DNA of 37,618 bases from Oscillospiraceae bacterium. GTDB taxonomy: Bacteria > Bacillota > Clostridia > Oscillospirales > Acutalibacteraceae. The notes beneath the pieces are model-generated. The model made no database searches, was not told the origin of the DNA, and saw only the letters and a program-made list of their open reading frames with translations. The DNA lies in assembly GCA_015065795.1 (NCBI GenBank), contig SVPO01000007.1:1-37618 (forward strand). Direction: 5' to 3'. Positions 15,936-22,663 of this stretch are shown here, piece by piece; the stretch's first letter is position 1, and each line of letters begins with the position of its first letter. A program made the position numbers and the translations under genes.

Positions 15936-16961
15936 ATGCTTCCTTTTATCAATGTTTTCGGTAAACAGATTCCCATGTACGGACTGATGATGGTGACCGG
16001 AGCGTTCTTCGCCATATTGTTCGCCTGTCTGAGAGCAAAGAAACGCCGTCTTGAGCCGATGGACGTTCTGCTGGCTTCCATCTTCTGCTTCATTATCGGA
16101 CTGCTGGGCGCAAAGCTCCTTTTCATCATCACCGAGATCCCCAGCTATATCGCTCACTTCGGGAAGCACGGGTTCTCCTTTTCCTGGCTGATCAATGAGT
16201 TTATGACCGCCGGTATCGTCTTTTACGGCGGTATGATCGGCGGCGTGTTCGGCGGATGGCTGTACACCCGTCTGTTCCGTCTCGACTTCTGGAAGTTTGC
16301 CGATCTGATGATTCCCTTCCTCCCTCTGGCTCACGGCTTCGGCCGCATAGGCTGCTTCTGCGCCGGCTGCTGCTACGGCCGCGCTCCCCTGGACAGTGAG
16401 CCCGAGTGGCTGCGCAGTCTTGCCGTTGTTTACACCAAAGCCATCGGCGCGCCCAACGACGGTGTGGCACGCTATCCGGTGCAGCTGTTTGAGGCGTGCT
16501 TCCTCGTGCTTGTTCTGCTGCCCATTCTGGTGTTCTTCTCCCGCAAGGAGCGCCGTCCCGGCATGGTCGTCGGTCTGTATTTCATAGTATACGGCGTTTT
16601 CCGCTTTATCAACGAGTATCTCAGAGCCGATTCCATCCGCGGCATTTTCGGCGGCGTGTCCACCTCCCAGTGGATCAGCATCGCCCTTGTCCCCCTTGGT
16701 ATCCTCCTGATGTCCGGTCTTGTAAGTCCGCTGCTCAAGTCCAGGTATCCCATGAGAAGTGCTGCTGCAGATGCTTTTGAAATCGTCACCGACGACGATG
16801 ATTGTTCCGACGCCTGCTGCGCGGTATGCACCGAGTGCGGTGAGTGCGGCAGGGAAGCGGAGACAGCCGAGCCGGAAATCGAAGCAGATATTTCCGACGC
16901 CGATGCTGCCGGTGCCTGCGAACCCGATGACTGCGCAGACACCGATACCTCTGAGAAATAA
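15936..16961 (+). CDS. lgt: Prolipoprotein diacylglyceryl transferase with Cys-rich acidic tail
   Basis: Transfers diacylglycerol from phosphatidylglycerol to the lipobox Cys of preprolipoproteins at the cytoplasmic membrane. 341 residues with about seven membrane segments. The signature HGFGRIGCFCAGCCYG is at 133-148 and holds the essential His and Arg. ARYPVQLFEA (179-188) and GVFRFINEYLR (220-230) are further conserved parts. Residues 271-341 form an unusual acidic tail with eight cysteines (290, 294, 295, 298, 301, 304, 328, 333) and no membrane segment; normal Lgt ends about here with a short tail. CGGAGGG stands upstream of the ATG. The glycosyltransferase gene follows after 50 bases and is likely co-transcribed. 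The two lipoproteins in this window are potential substrates. Confidence 0.95.
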   Translation: MLPFINVFGKQIPMYGLMMVTGAFFAILFACLRAKKRRLEPMDVLLASIFCFIIGLLGAKLLFIITEIPSYIAHFGKHGFSFSWLINEFMTAGIVFYGGMIGGVFGGWLYTRLFRLDFWKFADLMIPFLPLAHGFGRIGCFCAGCCYGRAPLDSEPEWLRSLAVVYTKAIGAPNDGVARYPVQLFEACFLVLVLLPILVFFSRKERRPGMVVGLYFIVYGVFRFINEYLRADSIRGIFGGVSTSQWISIALVPLGILLMSGLVSPLLKSRYPMRSAAADAFEIVTDDDDCSDACCAVCTECGECGREAETAEPEIEADISDADAAGACEPDDCADTDTSEK

Positions 16962-17011
16962 TCCCCAACACAAATCAGTCGCCGCATCGGGCGGCGAACA
17001 GGAGAAAGACA

Positions 17012-18106
17012 ATGATAAATACCGCAGTAGTAATTCCCTGCCTCAACCCTGATGACCGCATGGTCGATTACGTCAGAGCGCTGTCCGATCAGGGCTTTGC
17101 AAAGATCATCGTCGTCAACGACGGCAGCGCAGAAGAATTTGATTCTTTTTTTGCCCGAGCAGAATCCTTCCGCGGCTGTGTGGTGCTCCGGCACGTAGAG
17201 AATCGCGGCAAGGGCTGCGCTCTCAAGACAGCCATGAAGTACTATCTGGACAGCGTCACCGATTGCAACGGCATCATCACCGCAGACGCTGACGGTCAGC
17301 ATACACTGGAGGACGCAGTCAACATTTCCCGGCTGATGACCTCCATGGACGACGCGCTCATTCTCGGTTCCCGGGATTTTTCTCAGGATGATGTTCCTGC
17401 ACGCAGCCGCTTCGGCAATCGCTGCACCTCGGTGGTGTTCAAGCTTGCCCACGGCAGTTATCTGCGCGACACCCAGACCGGTCTTAGAGGCATCCCCAAC
17501 AAGCTGATCCCCATCTTTGCCGACCTGCGCGGTGAGCGTTACGAATACGAGATGAATATGCTCATCGAGTGCTCGCGGCGCAACATCAAAATGGTGGAGG
17601 AGCCCATAAAGACCGTCTACATCGATGACAACAGCAGTTCTCATTTCAAGGTTTTCCGCGATTCGGGAAAGATCTACTGGATCATCCTTCGGGATCTTTT
17701 CATGTACATACTGTCCGGCGTGATCTCCTTTGTTGTGGATCAGGGACTGTATATTCTGATGTTCTATCTGCTGCTTCCCAGACTGTTCGGAGCCTCCCCC
17801 GAGGACAACAGCCTGCTGTGGATTGCCATCGCAGCCGGTGTCGCCCGTGTGTGCTCGTCGCTGCTGAACTATTTCCTCAACAAGCGTCTGGCTTTCCGCA
17901 ACACCGATAAGGGAACCAATTCCCTGCTGAAATACGCACTGCTGGTGGTGCTTGTACTCGCCACCTCCAGTCTGCTCGTATGGATACTCACCAGCATTAC
18001 TCCCATCCCGAAAATCGTGATTAAGCCCATTGTCGATCTGGTGCTGGTTTTCATTAATTATTCCATACAGCGCACATGGGTGTTCAAGCCCGCTTCTGAA
18101 TCCTGA
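17012..18106 (+). CDS. GT2 glycosyltransferase fused to GtrA membrane domain
   Basis: 364 residues. The N-terminal domain is GT-A: VVIPCLNPDDR, then VVNDGSAE at 34-41, the DxD-like ADADGQH at 91-97, and TQTGLRG. It resembles DPM1/DPG synthases that load a sugar from a nucleotide onto polyprenyl phosphate. From about residue 230 follow four membrane segments of the GtrA type, including CSSLLNYFLNKRLAFRN, a GtrA hallmark. GtrA proteins are proposed to help flip or present lipid-linked sugars for teichoic acid or other polymer glycosylation. The fusion puts both steps in one chain. AGGAGAAAGAC precedes the ATG. It lies 50 bases after lgt on the same strand. The sugar is unknown. Confidence 0.9.
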   Translation: MINTAVVIPCLNPDDRMVDYVRALSDQGFAKIIVVNDGSAEEFDSFFARAESFRGCVVLRHVENRGKGCALKTAMKYYLDSVTDCNGIITADADGQHTLEDAVNISRLMTSMDDALILGSRDFSQDDVPARSRFGNRCTSVVFKLAHGSYLRDTQTGLRGIPNKLIPIFADLRGERYEYEMNMLIECSRRNIKMVEEPIKTVYIDDNSSSHFKVFRDSGKIYWIILRDLFMYILSGVISFVVDQGLYILMFYLLLPRLFGASPEDNSLLWIAIAAGVARVCSSLLNYFLNKRLAFRNTDKGTNSLLKYALLVVLVLATSSLLVWILTSITPIPKIVIKPIVDLVLVFINYSIQRTWVFKPASES

Positions 18107-18219
18107 TTTTTGAAAAATCATGCGAAAACGTAATATTGCATTAACATTCCTGATATATTATCCGGTTGCTGAGAGATAATAAACCATACCGCAGCCGAAT
18201 ATACGGAGGAATGAGCAAT

Positions 18220-18351
18220 ATGAATAATCCCTTCTGGCGCAGATCCATGATCAGACAGGCCTACCGACTGGCAGCTTCGCGCGTTACCGTTATCGCAGTT
18301 ATCACCGCTGTTGTGTGCGCACTTGCTGTTGTGGGCATTTCCGCCATCTGA
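18220..18351 (+). CDS. Small membrane peptide, 43 aa
   Basis: A short ORF with a good ribosome binding site (CGGAGGA, 9-10 bases before ATG 18220; an in-frame ATG at 18211 is too close to it). The product begins with a basic stretch (WRRSMIRQAYRLAASR) and ends with one membrane segment (VTVIAVITAVVCALAVVGI). This is the layout of small regulatory membrane proteins or single-pass accessory subunits; a type I toxin-like peptide is also possible. It stands between the GT2-GtrA gene and trxA, and a terminator follows 20 bases after the stop. No antisense RNA promoter was obvious to me. Confidence 0.6.
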   Translation: MNNPFWRRSMIRQAYRLAASRVTVIAVITAVVCALAVVGISAI

Positions 18352-18371
18352 CGAGATCATTACCAAAACAG

Positions 18372-18413
18372 AAGCACGGATGCGCAGATCACTCTGCCGT
18401 ATCCGTGCTTTTT
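18372..18413 (+). terminator. Terminator after the small membrane peptide
   Basis: 10-bp stem AAGCACGGAT / ATCCGTGCTT with an inner CAGA/TCTG pairing, followed by TTTTTG. It separates this peptide gene from the trxA promoter. Confidence 0.88.
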
Positions 18414-18441
18414 GCTGCCTGATTTTCATACTGCCGCGAAA

Positions 18442-18456
18442 TGTGACTTTGTCACA
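18442..18456. promoter_or_regulatory. Perfect TGTGAC-TTT-GTCACA palindrome, probable Crp/Fnr-type site
   Basis: Six-base arms that are exact reverse complements around TTT. The centre (18449) is about 41 bases before the start point expected from the TATACT box at 18478-18483, which is the class II activator position. The Crp/Fnr-family gene at 18815-19489 is adjacent and its recognition helix keeps R-E-x-x-x-R, the residues that read TGTGA in CRP. Binding is inferred, not shown. Confidence 0.65.
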
Positions 18457-18477
18457 GAAATCCTTCCGCTTTTCGGG

Positions 18478-18483
18478 TATACT
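18478..18483 (+). promoter_or_regulatory. trxA -10 box without a good -35
   Basis: TATACT, 35 bases before the trxA ATG. The position of the -35 (18455-18460, CAGAAA) does not match the consensus, and the palindrome abuts it. This is the arrangement of an activator-dependent promoter. Confidence 0.7.
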
Positions 18484-18517
18484 GTAACCACAGCAAAGGA
18501 AAGGAAGGTAAATTAAT

Positions 18518-18826
18518 ATGGCAGTCATTCATGTCAATAAAGATAATTTCAATGAGTTCAAGACCAGCGATCGTACCGTTCTGCTTGATTTCTACGCCGA
18601 CTGGTGCGGCCCCTGCAGAATGGTAGCCCCCATCGTGGATCAGATCGCCGAGGAAAATCCCCAGTATCTGGTGGGCAAGGTCAATGTTGATCTTGAGCCT
18701 GAACTGGCGCAGTCCTTCGGCGTGATGACCATCCCCACCCTTGCCGTGATGAAGAAGGGCGAAGTCGTTGCCCGTTCCACGGGAGCCAAGCCCAAGCAGG
18801 TCATTCTCGGTATGTTAGAGGGTTAA
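18518..18826 (+). CDS. trxA: Thioredoxin
   Basis: 102-residue cytoplasmic thioredoxin reducing protein disulfides with electrons from thioredoxin reductase. The active site WCGPC is at 29-33, with the preceding DFYADWC strand. The cis-proline loop VMTIPTLAVMKKG is present, and length is normal. GGAAGG lies upstream of the ATG. Its last 12 bases overlap the end of the convergent Crp/Fnr-family gene (stop codons at 18824 and 18815). No thioredoxin reductase gene is in the window. The promoter carries the palindrome described at 18442-18456. Confidence 0.96.
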   Translation: MAVIHVNKDNFNEFKTSDRTVLLDFYADWCGPCRMVAPIVDQIAEENPQYLVGKVNVDLEPELAQSFGVMTIPTLAVMKKGEVVARSTGAKPKQVILGMLEG

Positions 18827-19489
18827 GCCTCGCAGCCGCTGACGGTCGATGATCTTCACGCCCCTGCGCGAGACCTCGACGATGCCCTCGGCGGAGAAAT
18901 ACTTGAGCATCCTTGACACCACCTCACGGGCGGATCCCATATATCGGGCGATCTGCTCGTGGGTGAGGGATATCACATCCGATCCTGTGCGCGCCGATTC
19001 GTCCGAAAGGAAGATGGCAAGGCGCTTGTCCATGCTCATGAACAGGATCTGCTGCATGACCCACATGACATCGGAAAAGCGGCTGACCGCAAGCTCAAGG
19101 GTAAAGATCCTGATGTCGGGGCTGCGCTCCGACACCGCGGCAAAAGCAGGTCCGCTGATGACGCAGCAGGTGCTGTCCTCCTCGGCATCCACCAGCACGT
19201 CAAAGGTTATAGCCTGAATCACGCAGGACGCGGACAGCATACACATATCGCCGCTGTGCAGGCGGTAAAGGGTGATTTCCTTGCCGTCGTCGGACATGAT
19301 GTACATCCGCAGGCAGCCCTTGCGGACAAGAAAAACCCCTGCGCAGTCGTTGCCGTCGTGGATGTTGGTGCCCTTTGGATAGGTGACCATTGCTGAATTG
19401 CCGCAGATGCTCTGCCGGTCGCTCCGGGACACCTTATCCCAGAAGGGAAACATCTCTCTGTAGATTTCATCAAAGGCACAATTTTCCAT
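18815..19489 (-). CDS. Crp/Fnr-family transcriptional regulator, cysteine-rich sensor
   Basis: 224 residues. Residues about 15-130 are the cyclic-nucleotide-binding-fold sensor (VFLVRKGCLRMYIMSDDGKE). A dimerising helix follows (about 130-162), then the winged helix: LTHEQIARYMGSAREVVSRMLKYF at 175-198. R188, E189 and R193 align with CRP's RETVGR contacts, so a TGTGA half-site is expected. The sensor half has eight cysteines (4, 29, 49, 59, 83, 89, 108, 109), more than expected, and lacks the N-terminal four-Cys cluster of FNR. Thiol or metal sensing is therefore possible. It is divergent from ccdA and convergent with trxA, so it probably controls this thiol-redox block. AGGAG precedes the ATG. 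Confidence 0.9.
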   Translation of the reverse strand: MENCAFDEIYREMFPFWDKVSRSDRQSICGNSAMVTYPKGTNIHDGNDCAGVFLVRKGCLRMYIMSDDGKEITLYRLHSGDMCMLSASCVIQAITFDVLVDAEEDSTCCVISGPAFAAVSERSPDIRIFTLELAVSRFSDVMWVMQQILFMSMDKRLAIFLSDESARTGSDVISLTHEQIARYMGSAREVVSRMLKYFSAEGIVEVSRRGVKIIDRQRLRGLTL

Positions 19490-19535
19490 CTCAGCCGCTC
19501 CTTAGCCAATATACAGACACATCGCCTGCATGCTA

Positions 19536-19564
19536 AACATAGCACATCTGCCGCTCCTCGTCAA
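19536..19564 (-). promoter_or_regulatory. Promoter of the Crp/Fnr-family gene
   Basis: On the minus strand: TTGACG, 17-base spacer, TATGTT. The -10 overlaps a 5-bp-arm inverted repeat, TGCTA-AACA-TAGCA (19531-19544), a possible weak operator for autoregulation. No clear rightward promoter for ccdA was found in this 110-base gap. Confidence 0.65.
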
Positions 19565-19599
19565 TATTTCAGCCTCCCAAAGGGAAAGGAGAATTCCGG

Positions 19600-20265
19600 A
19601 TGCAATACTTCATATCGTTTCTGGAGGGAATAATCACATTTGTATCCCCCTGCCTGCTGCCCATGCTGCCGGTGTATATTTCCTACTTTGCCGGAGGTGA
19701 CAGGGAGCCTTCCACCCGTCGGACGCTGAAGAACGCCCTGGGATTTGTGGCAGGCTTCACCGTTGTGTTCGTGCTGATGGGCGCTCTTGCCGGCACGGTA
19801 GGCAGCTTCCTGAGGGAATACCAGACGGTGGTCAACATCGTGACCGGGCTTGTGGTGGTGTTCTTCGGACTGAACTTCCTCGGCGTTTTCAAGCTTAATC
19901 TGTTCCGCGGCATCAACACGAAGATCGACAAAAAGAATCTCAGCTTCTTTTCATCGGTGCTGCTGGGTATTGTATTTTCGCTGGGCTGGACACCCTGCGT
20001 AGGCGCCTTCCTCGGCTCGGCGCTGATGCTGGCTTCTCAGCAGGGGCACGTGCTGACAGGCATCATCATGCTGCTGCTCTATTCCGCCGGACTGGGCATT
20101 CCTTTTGTGGCTAGCGCACTGCTCATTGACCGGCTCAAGTCGGCTTTCAGCTTTATCAAGCGGAATTACAAGGTGATCAACATCGTGTGCGGCAGTCTGC
20201 TGATCGTCATCGGAGTGCTGATGATGACCGGTCTGCTCAACAAACTGCTTGCCGTACTTTCGTAA
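19600..20265 (+). CDS. ccdA: CcdA-type thiol-disulfide membrane transporter
   Basis: 221-residue CcdA/DsbD-beta family protein that carries reducing equivalents from cytoplasmic thioredoxin across the membrane to extracytoplasmic thioredoxin-like proteins. Six membrane segments are visible. The redox cysteines lie in FVSPCLLPMLP (Cys18) and GWTPCVGAFLG (Cys133), the two conserved sites of the family in pseudo-symmetric positions. AAAGGAG stands ahead of the ATG. The TlpA-like gene follows after 18 bases, so the two form an operon. With trxA nearby, the complete electron path from cytosol to surface is encoded within 2.4 kb. CcdA-type proteins serve cytochrome c maturation in aerobes; in a likely anaerobe, surface disulfide reduction is the better guess. 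Confidence 0.93.
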   Translation: MQYFISFLEGIITFVSPCLLPMLPVYISYFAGGDREPSTRRTLKNALGFVAGFTVVFVLMGALAGTVGSFLREYQTVVNIVTGLVVVFFGLNFLGVFKLNLFRGINTKIDKKNLSFFSSVLLGIVFSLGWTPCVGAFLGSALMLASQQGHVLTGIIMLLLYSAGLGIPFVASALLIDRLKSAFSFIKRNYKVINIVCGSLLIVIGVLMMTGLLNKLLAVLS

Positions 20266-20283
20266 AAGGAGGCGCGTACATCA

Positions 20284-20880
20284 ATGAATAAGAAAACAAA
20301 GCTTGCCGCCGCCTGTGCGCTGGCTATCCTCGCCTTTGTGGGAGTGTACCTCCTTTATAACAGTCTGAGCAAAAACTACGCTCCGCCCATCACTCCCGGG
20401 GTGATCGAGCCGGACAGGACACAGCCGCAGACATCCGCAGGCGATGAGACGGTTGACTACTCCGCTCCCGATTTCACCGTGGTGGACAAGGACGGCGGCG
20501 AACACACGCTGTCGCAGTACGTCGGCAAGCCCATCGTGCTGAACTTCTGGGCGAGCTGGTGTCCGCCCTGCAAGGCGGAGATGCCCCACTTTGAGGAGGC
20601 TTACAAAACCTATCCCGACGTGCAGTTCATGATGATAAACGTAACCACCGGCGACGACCGCGCCGCCGCGGAGGAATTCATCGCCGACTCGGGCTACACC
20701 TTCCCCGTGTTCTACGACATCGAGGGCACCGCGTCCTACATTTACAGCACGGGCTCGCTGCCCACCACGTTCTTCATCGACAGCGACGGAAATCTTGTGA
20801 CCTACGCCGTCGGTGCTCTCAGCGCAGGTAATCTGGAGGAATGCATCGGGTTCATTACAGACAGCGCCCCTTCTTCCTGA
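20284..20880 (+). CDS. TlpA/ResA-like membrane-anchored thioredoxin
   Basis: 198 residues. An uncleaved signal-anchor (about 7-25) is followed by a Pro-rich linker and a TlpA/ResA-type thioredoxin fold beginning at APDFTVVDKDG. The active site WCPPC is at 92-96, with the extra insertion MPHFEEAYKTYPDVQF typical of TlpA proteins. The cis-Pro loop is GSLPTTFFID. It should act outside the membrane and be reduced by the CcdA protein encoded 18 bases upstream. AAAGGAGG precedes the ATG. Substrates are unknown. A strong bidirectional terminator closes the operon at 20893-20934. Confidence 0.92.
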   Translation: MNKKTKLAAACALAILAFVGVYLLYNSLSKNYAPPITPGVIEPDRTQPQTSAGDETVDYSAPDFTVVDKDGGEHTLSQYVGKPIVLNFWASWCPPCKAEMPHFEEAYKTYPDVQFMMINVTTGDDRAAAEEFIADSGYTFPVFYDIEGTASYIYSTGSLPTTFFIDSDGNLVTYAVGALSAGNLEECIGFITDSAPSS

Positions 20881-20892
20881 CAGACATTATAA

Positions 20893-20934
20893 CGCGCCCA
20901 TCGTTCACGGGTTAATCCCGAAACGATGGGCGCG
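20893..20934. terminator. Bidirectional terminator after ccdA-tlpA
   Basis: A 13-bp perfect outer stem (CGCGCCCATCGTT / AACGATGGGCGCG) with an inner GGG/CCC. T-rich sequence (TTCTGTTTCTTC) follows on the plus side. The convergent lipoprotein gene ends 20 bases away. Confidence 0.88.
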
Positions 20935-20954
20935 CTTCTGTTTCTTCTATATCA

Positions 20955-21509
20955 TCAGGGCCATGTGCCAACTTCGATATATTCGTTCTCTATAGGCTCG
21001 CTGAACTCAAAACGGATGATCTTTACGCCGAACATTTCCTCCATCTGCTCAACGGTCAGATCTATCGAATCATAGGTTTCAGTTCCGGAGCTCGTATAGT
21101 ATCTCTCCTCATACTCAAATTCAGGGCTCCAATCGGCATGCTTCGGATCACCCATAAAGTAGCCGCCGTTATTCAGATTGATTTTCACCTTTGCTTCCAT
21201 TACATTTCTGTCCTCATCGATATATGACGGTCTTTTGAGGAAATAACGAAACACCTGAATGTAGGAGTGCTCACCACTCTTTGTCGAGTAGTCCCATGAG
21301 ATGATTGAGGGCAGCGACACATCGTGACCATCATACTTGTAGATGAGCGTATCCTCAACGAGGTAATGCTCGCCGTCCATCTCATACTCCAGCACGAAGG
21401 GAAATTCGCCCTCCTTGATCGTAGGCTCGTAAATCTTGCAGCCGCAAAGAGGCAGGCAAAGCAGCACCGCAGCGAAAAACAGAATGACAGTTCTTGAGAT
21501 CTTTTTCAT
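20955..21509 (-). CDS. Small lipoprotein of unknown function
   Basis: 184 residues. It has an N-terminal MKK, a hydrophobic stretch and the lipobox LCGC with Cys24 as the lipidated residue. The mature part is acidic and Tyr-rich, likely beta-sheet, with no family I recognise. AAAGGAGG precedes the ATG. It follows the M42 aminopeptidase gene by 41 bases on the same strand and has no promoter of its own that I can see, so it is probably transcribed with it. A functional link between the two is not evident from sequence. Confidence 0.8.
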   Translation of the reverse strand: MKKISRTVILFFAAVLLCLPLCGCKIYEPTIKEGEFPFVLEYEMDGEHYLVEDTLIYKYDGHDVSLPSIISWDYSTKSGEHSYIQVFRYFLKRPSYIDEDRNVMEAKVKINLNNGGYFMGDPKHADWSPEFEYEERYYTSSGTETYDSIDLTVEQMEEMFGVKIIRFEFSEPIENEYIEVGTWP

Positions 21510-21550
21510 ATGAATCCTCCTTTTCCATGTGAGTATTCCGTGGGTATCGG

Positions 21551-22591
21551 TCAGGCATCCAGCAGGTAAGCCACAAGCAGCTCAGCGGTGGCGGCGAGTC
21601 CGTCGATGTGGGTGCGCTCCATGCCGTGGCTGCAGTATACCGCCATGCCGAACGCGGCGCTGCGCAGGTTGTTGCCTGCTCGCATGGCGGCATTGGCATC
21701 GGTGCTGTAGCGATAGAAAACGTCCACGGCGTAGTCACAGCCGGTTTTCTTCGCGCAGTCTATCAGACGGCTGGTCAGCTCGTAGTCGTAGGGCGCGGTG
21801 TTGTCCTTGGCGCAGATGCTCACCTTGCGCTCGCTGCCGTCCAGCTCTGGACCGATGAGGCCGATATCTATGGCGACGTATTCCGAAACACCCTCGGGCA
21901 CGAAGGTGCCTCCGATGCCGATCTCCTCGTAGTACGGGAAGGCGAGAATGGTGCGGTATCTGGGTCTGAGCCCGTTATCCACGAGATATTTCAGCGCGGC
22001 AAAGCTGCAGGCAACGCCGCCCTTGTCGTCGATATAGCGGCACTTGACGTAGCCGCCGGAAGTGTACTGGAAGCGCGGCTCCACGGAGATCACGTCGCCA
22101 TTCTGGATGCCCAGCGCACGGACGTCTTCCTTTGAGTGAACATCCTCGTCCAGCAGGACGCGCATGGTGTTCTCGTTGCGCTCAAGGGTACGGGTGTCGT
22201 CAAAGACGTGGACCGAGTGGGAGGTGCAGATCATCAGACCGGTGTACTCCCTGCCGTCACGGGTATGGACGGTGACCGATTCGCCCTCGATGCTGGAGAA
22301 ATACACTCCGCCAAGATTCCTCACGCAGAGCATACCGCTGCTGTCGATGCTGCGCACCACCATGCCGAGGGTATCGGCGTGGGCGCCCACCAGCACGGTC
22401 TTTGAATTATCCTCGCCATCGAGGGTTATATAGGCAGTGCTCTTGTTGTCGTAGGTGACCGTCTGCCCGAGGTCGGCGGCAAGCTTTTCCAGCAGCGGAT
22501 TGAGCTTGACGTAATAGCCCACAGGGCTGGGCACGGACACGATGTCTTTGAAGCTGTTTATAAGATATTCTCTGTCGATATCAAATCCCAT
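21551..22591 (-). CDS. M42-family metal-dependent aminopeptidase
   Basis: 346-residue cytoplasmic aminopeptidase of the M42/PepA-like (glutamyl aminopeptidase, formerly misnamed cellulase) family, forming large dodecamers that trim peptides. The di-metal and catalytic residues are visible: H71 and D73 in GAHADTLG, D189 in YIDDKGG, E222-E223 in YYEEIG, D242 in AIDIGL, and the last His in CSHGMERTHIDG. The ATG at 22591 with AGGAG is preferred; a longer frame from 22630 would run into the promoter. TTGACG-N17-TAAAAT lies just upstream. The gene is followed by the small lipoprotein. Confidence 0.93.
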   Translation of the reverse strand: MGFDIDREYLINSFKDIVSVPSPVGYYVKLNPLLEKLAADLGQTVTYDNKSTAYITLDGEDNSKTVLVGAHADTLGMVVRSIDSSGMLCVRNLGGVYFSSIEGESVTVHTRDGREYTGLMICTSHSVHVFDDTRTLERNENTMRVLLDEDVHSKEDVRALGIQNGDVISVEPRFQYTSGGYVKCRYIDDKGGVACSFAALKYLVDNGLRPRYRTILAFPYYEEIGIGGTFVPEGVSEYVAIDIGLIGPELDGSERKVSICAKDNTAPYDYELTSRLIDCAKKTGCDYAVDVFYRYSTDANAAMRAGNNLRSAAFGMAVYCSHGMERTHIDGLAATAELLVAYLLDA

Positions 22592-22620
22592 GATGGATCT
22601 CCTGTCTGTTTGTTGATCTG

Positions 22621-22649
22621 ATTTTATCACACAGGCAACATCCCGTCAA
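22621..22649 (-). promoter_or_regulatory. Promoter of the M42 peptidase-lipoprotein unit
   Basis: On the minus strand: TTGACG, 17-base spacer, TAAAAT, 30 bases before the ATG. It fits between the peptidase start and the GH32 stop at 22664. Confidence 0.8.
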
Positions 22650-22663
22650 CCTGACCGCTGCCA

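Noticed and set aside
15891-18121. Two long minus-strand ORFs opposite lgt and the GT2-GtrA gene
   Set aside because: They are mirror frames of genes with clear motifs and promoters on the plus strand.
18220-18413. Type I toxin-antitoxin pair
   Set aside because: The peptide has a toxin-like layout, but I could not find a convincing antisense promoter or RNA.
19531-19544. TGCTA-AACA-TAGCA as a second site for the Crp/Fnr-type regulator
   Set aside because: It does not match the TGTGAC half-site before trxA; it is mentioned only as a weak possible operator.
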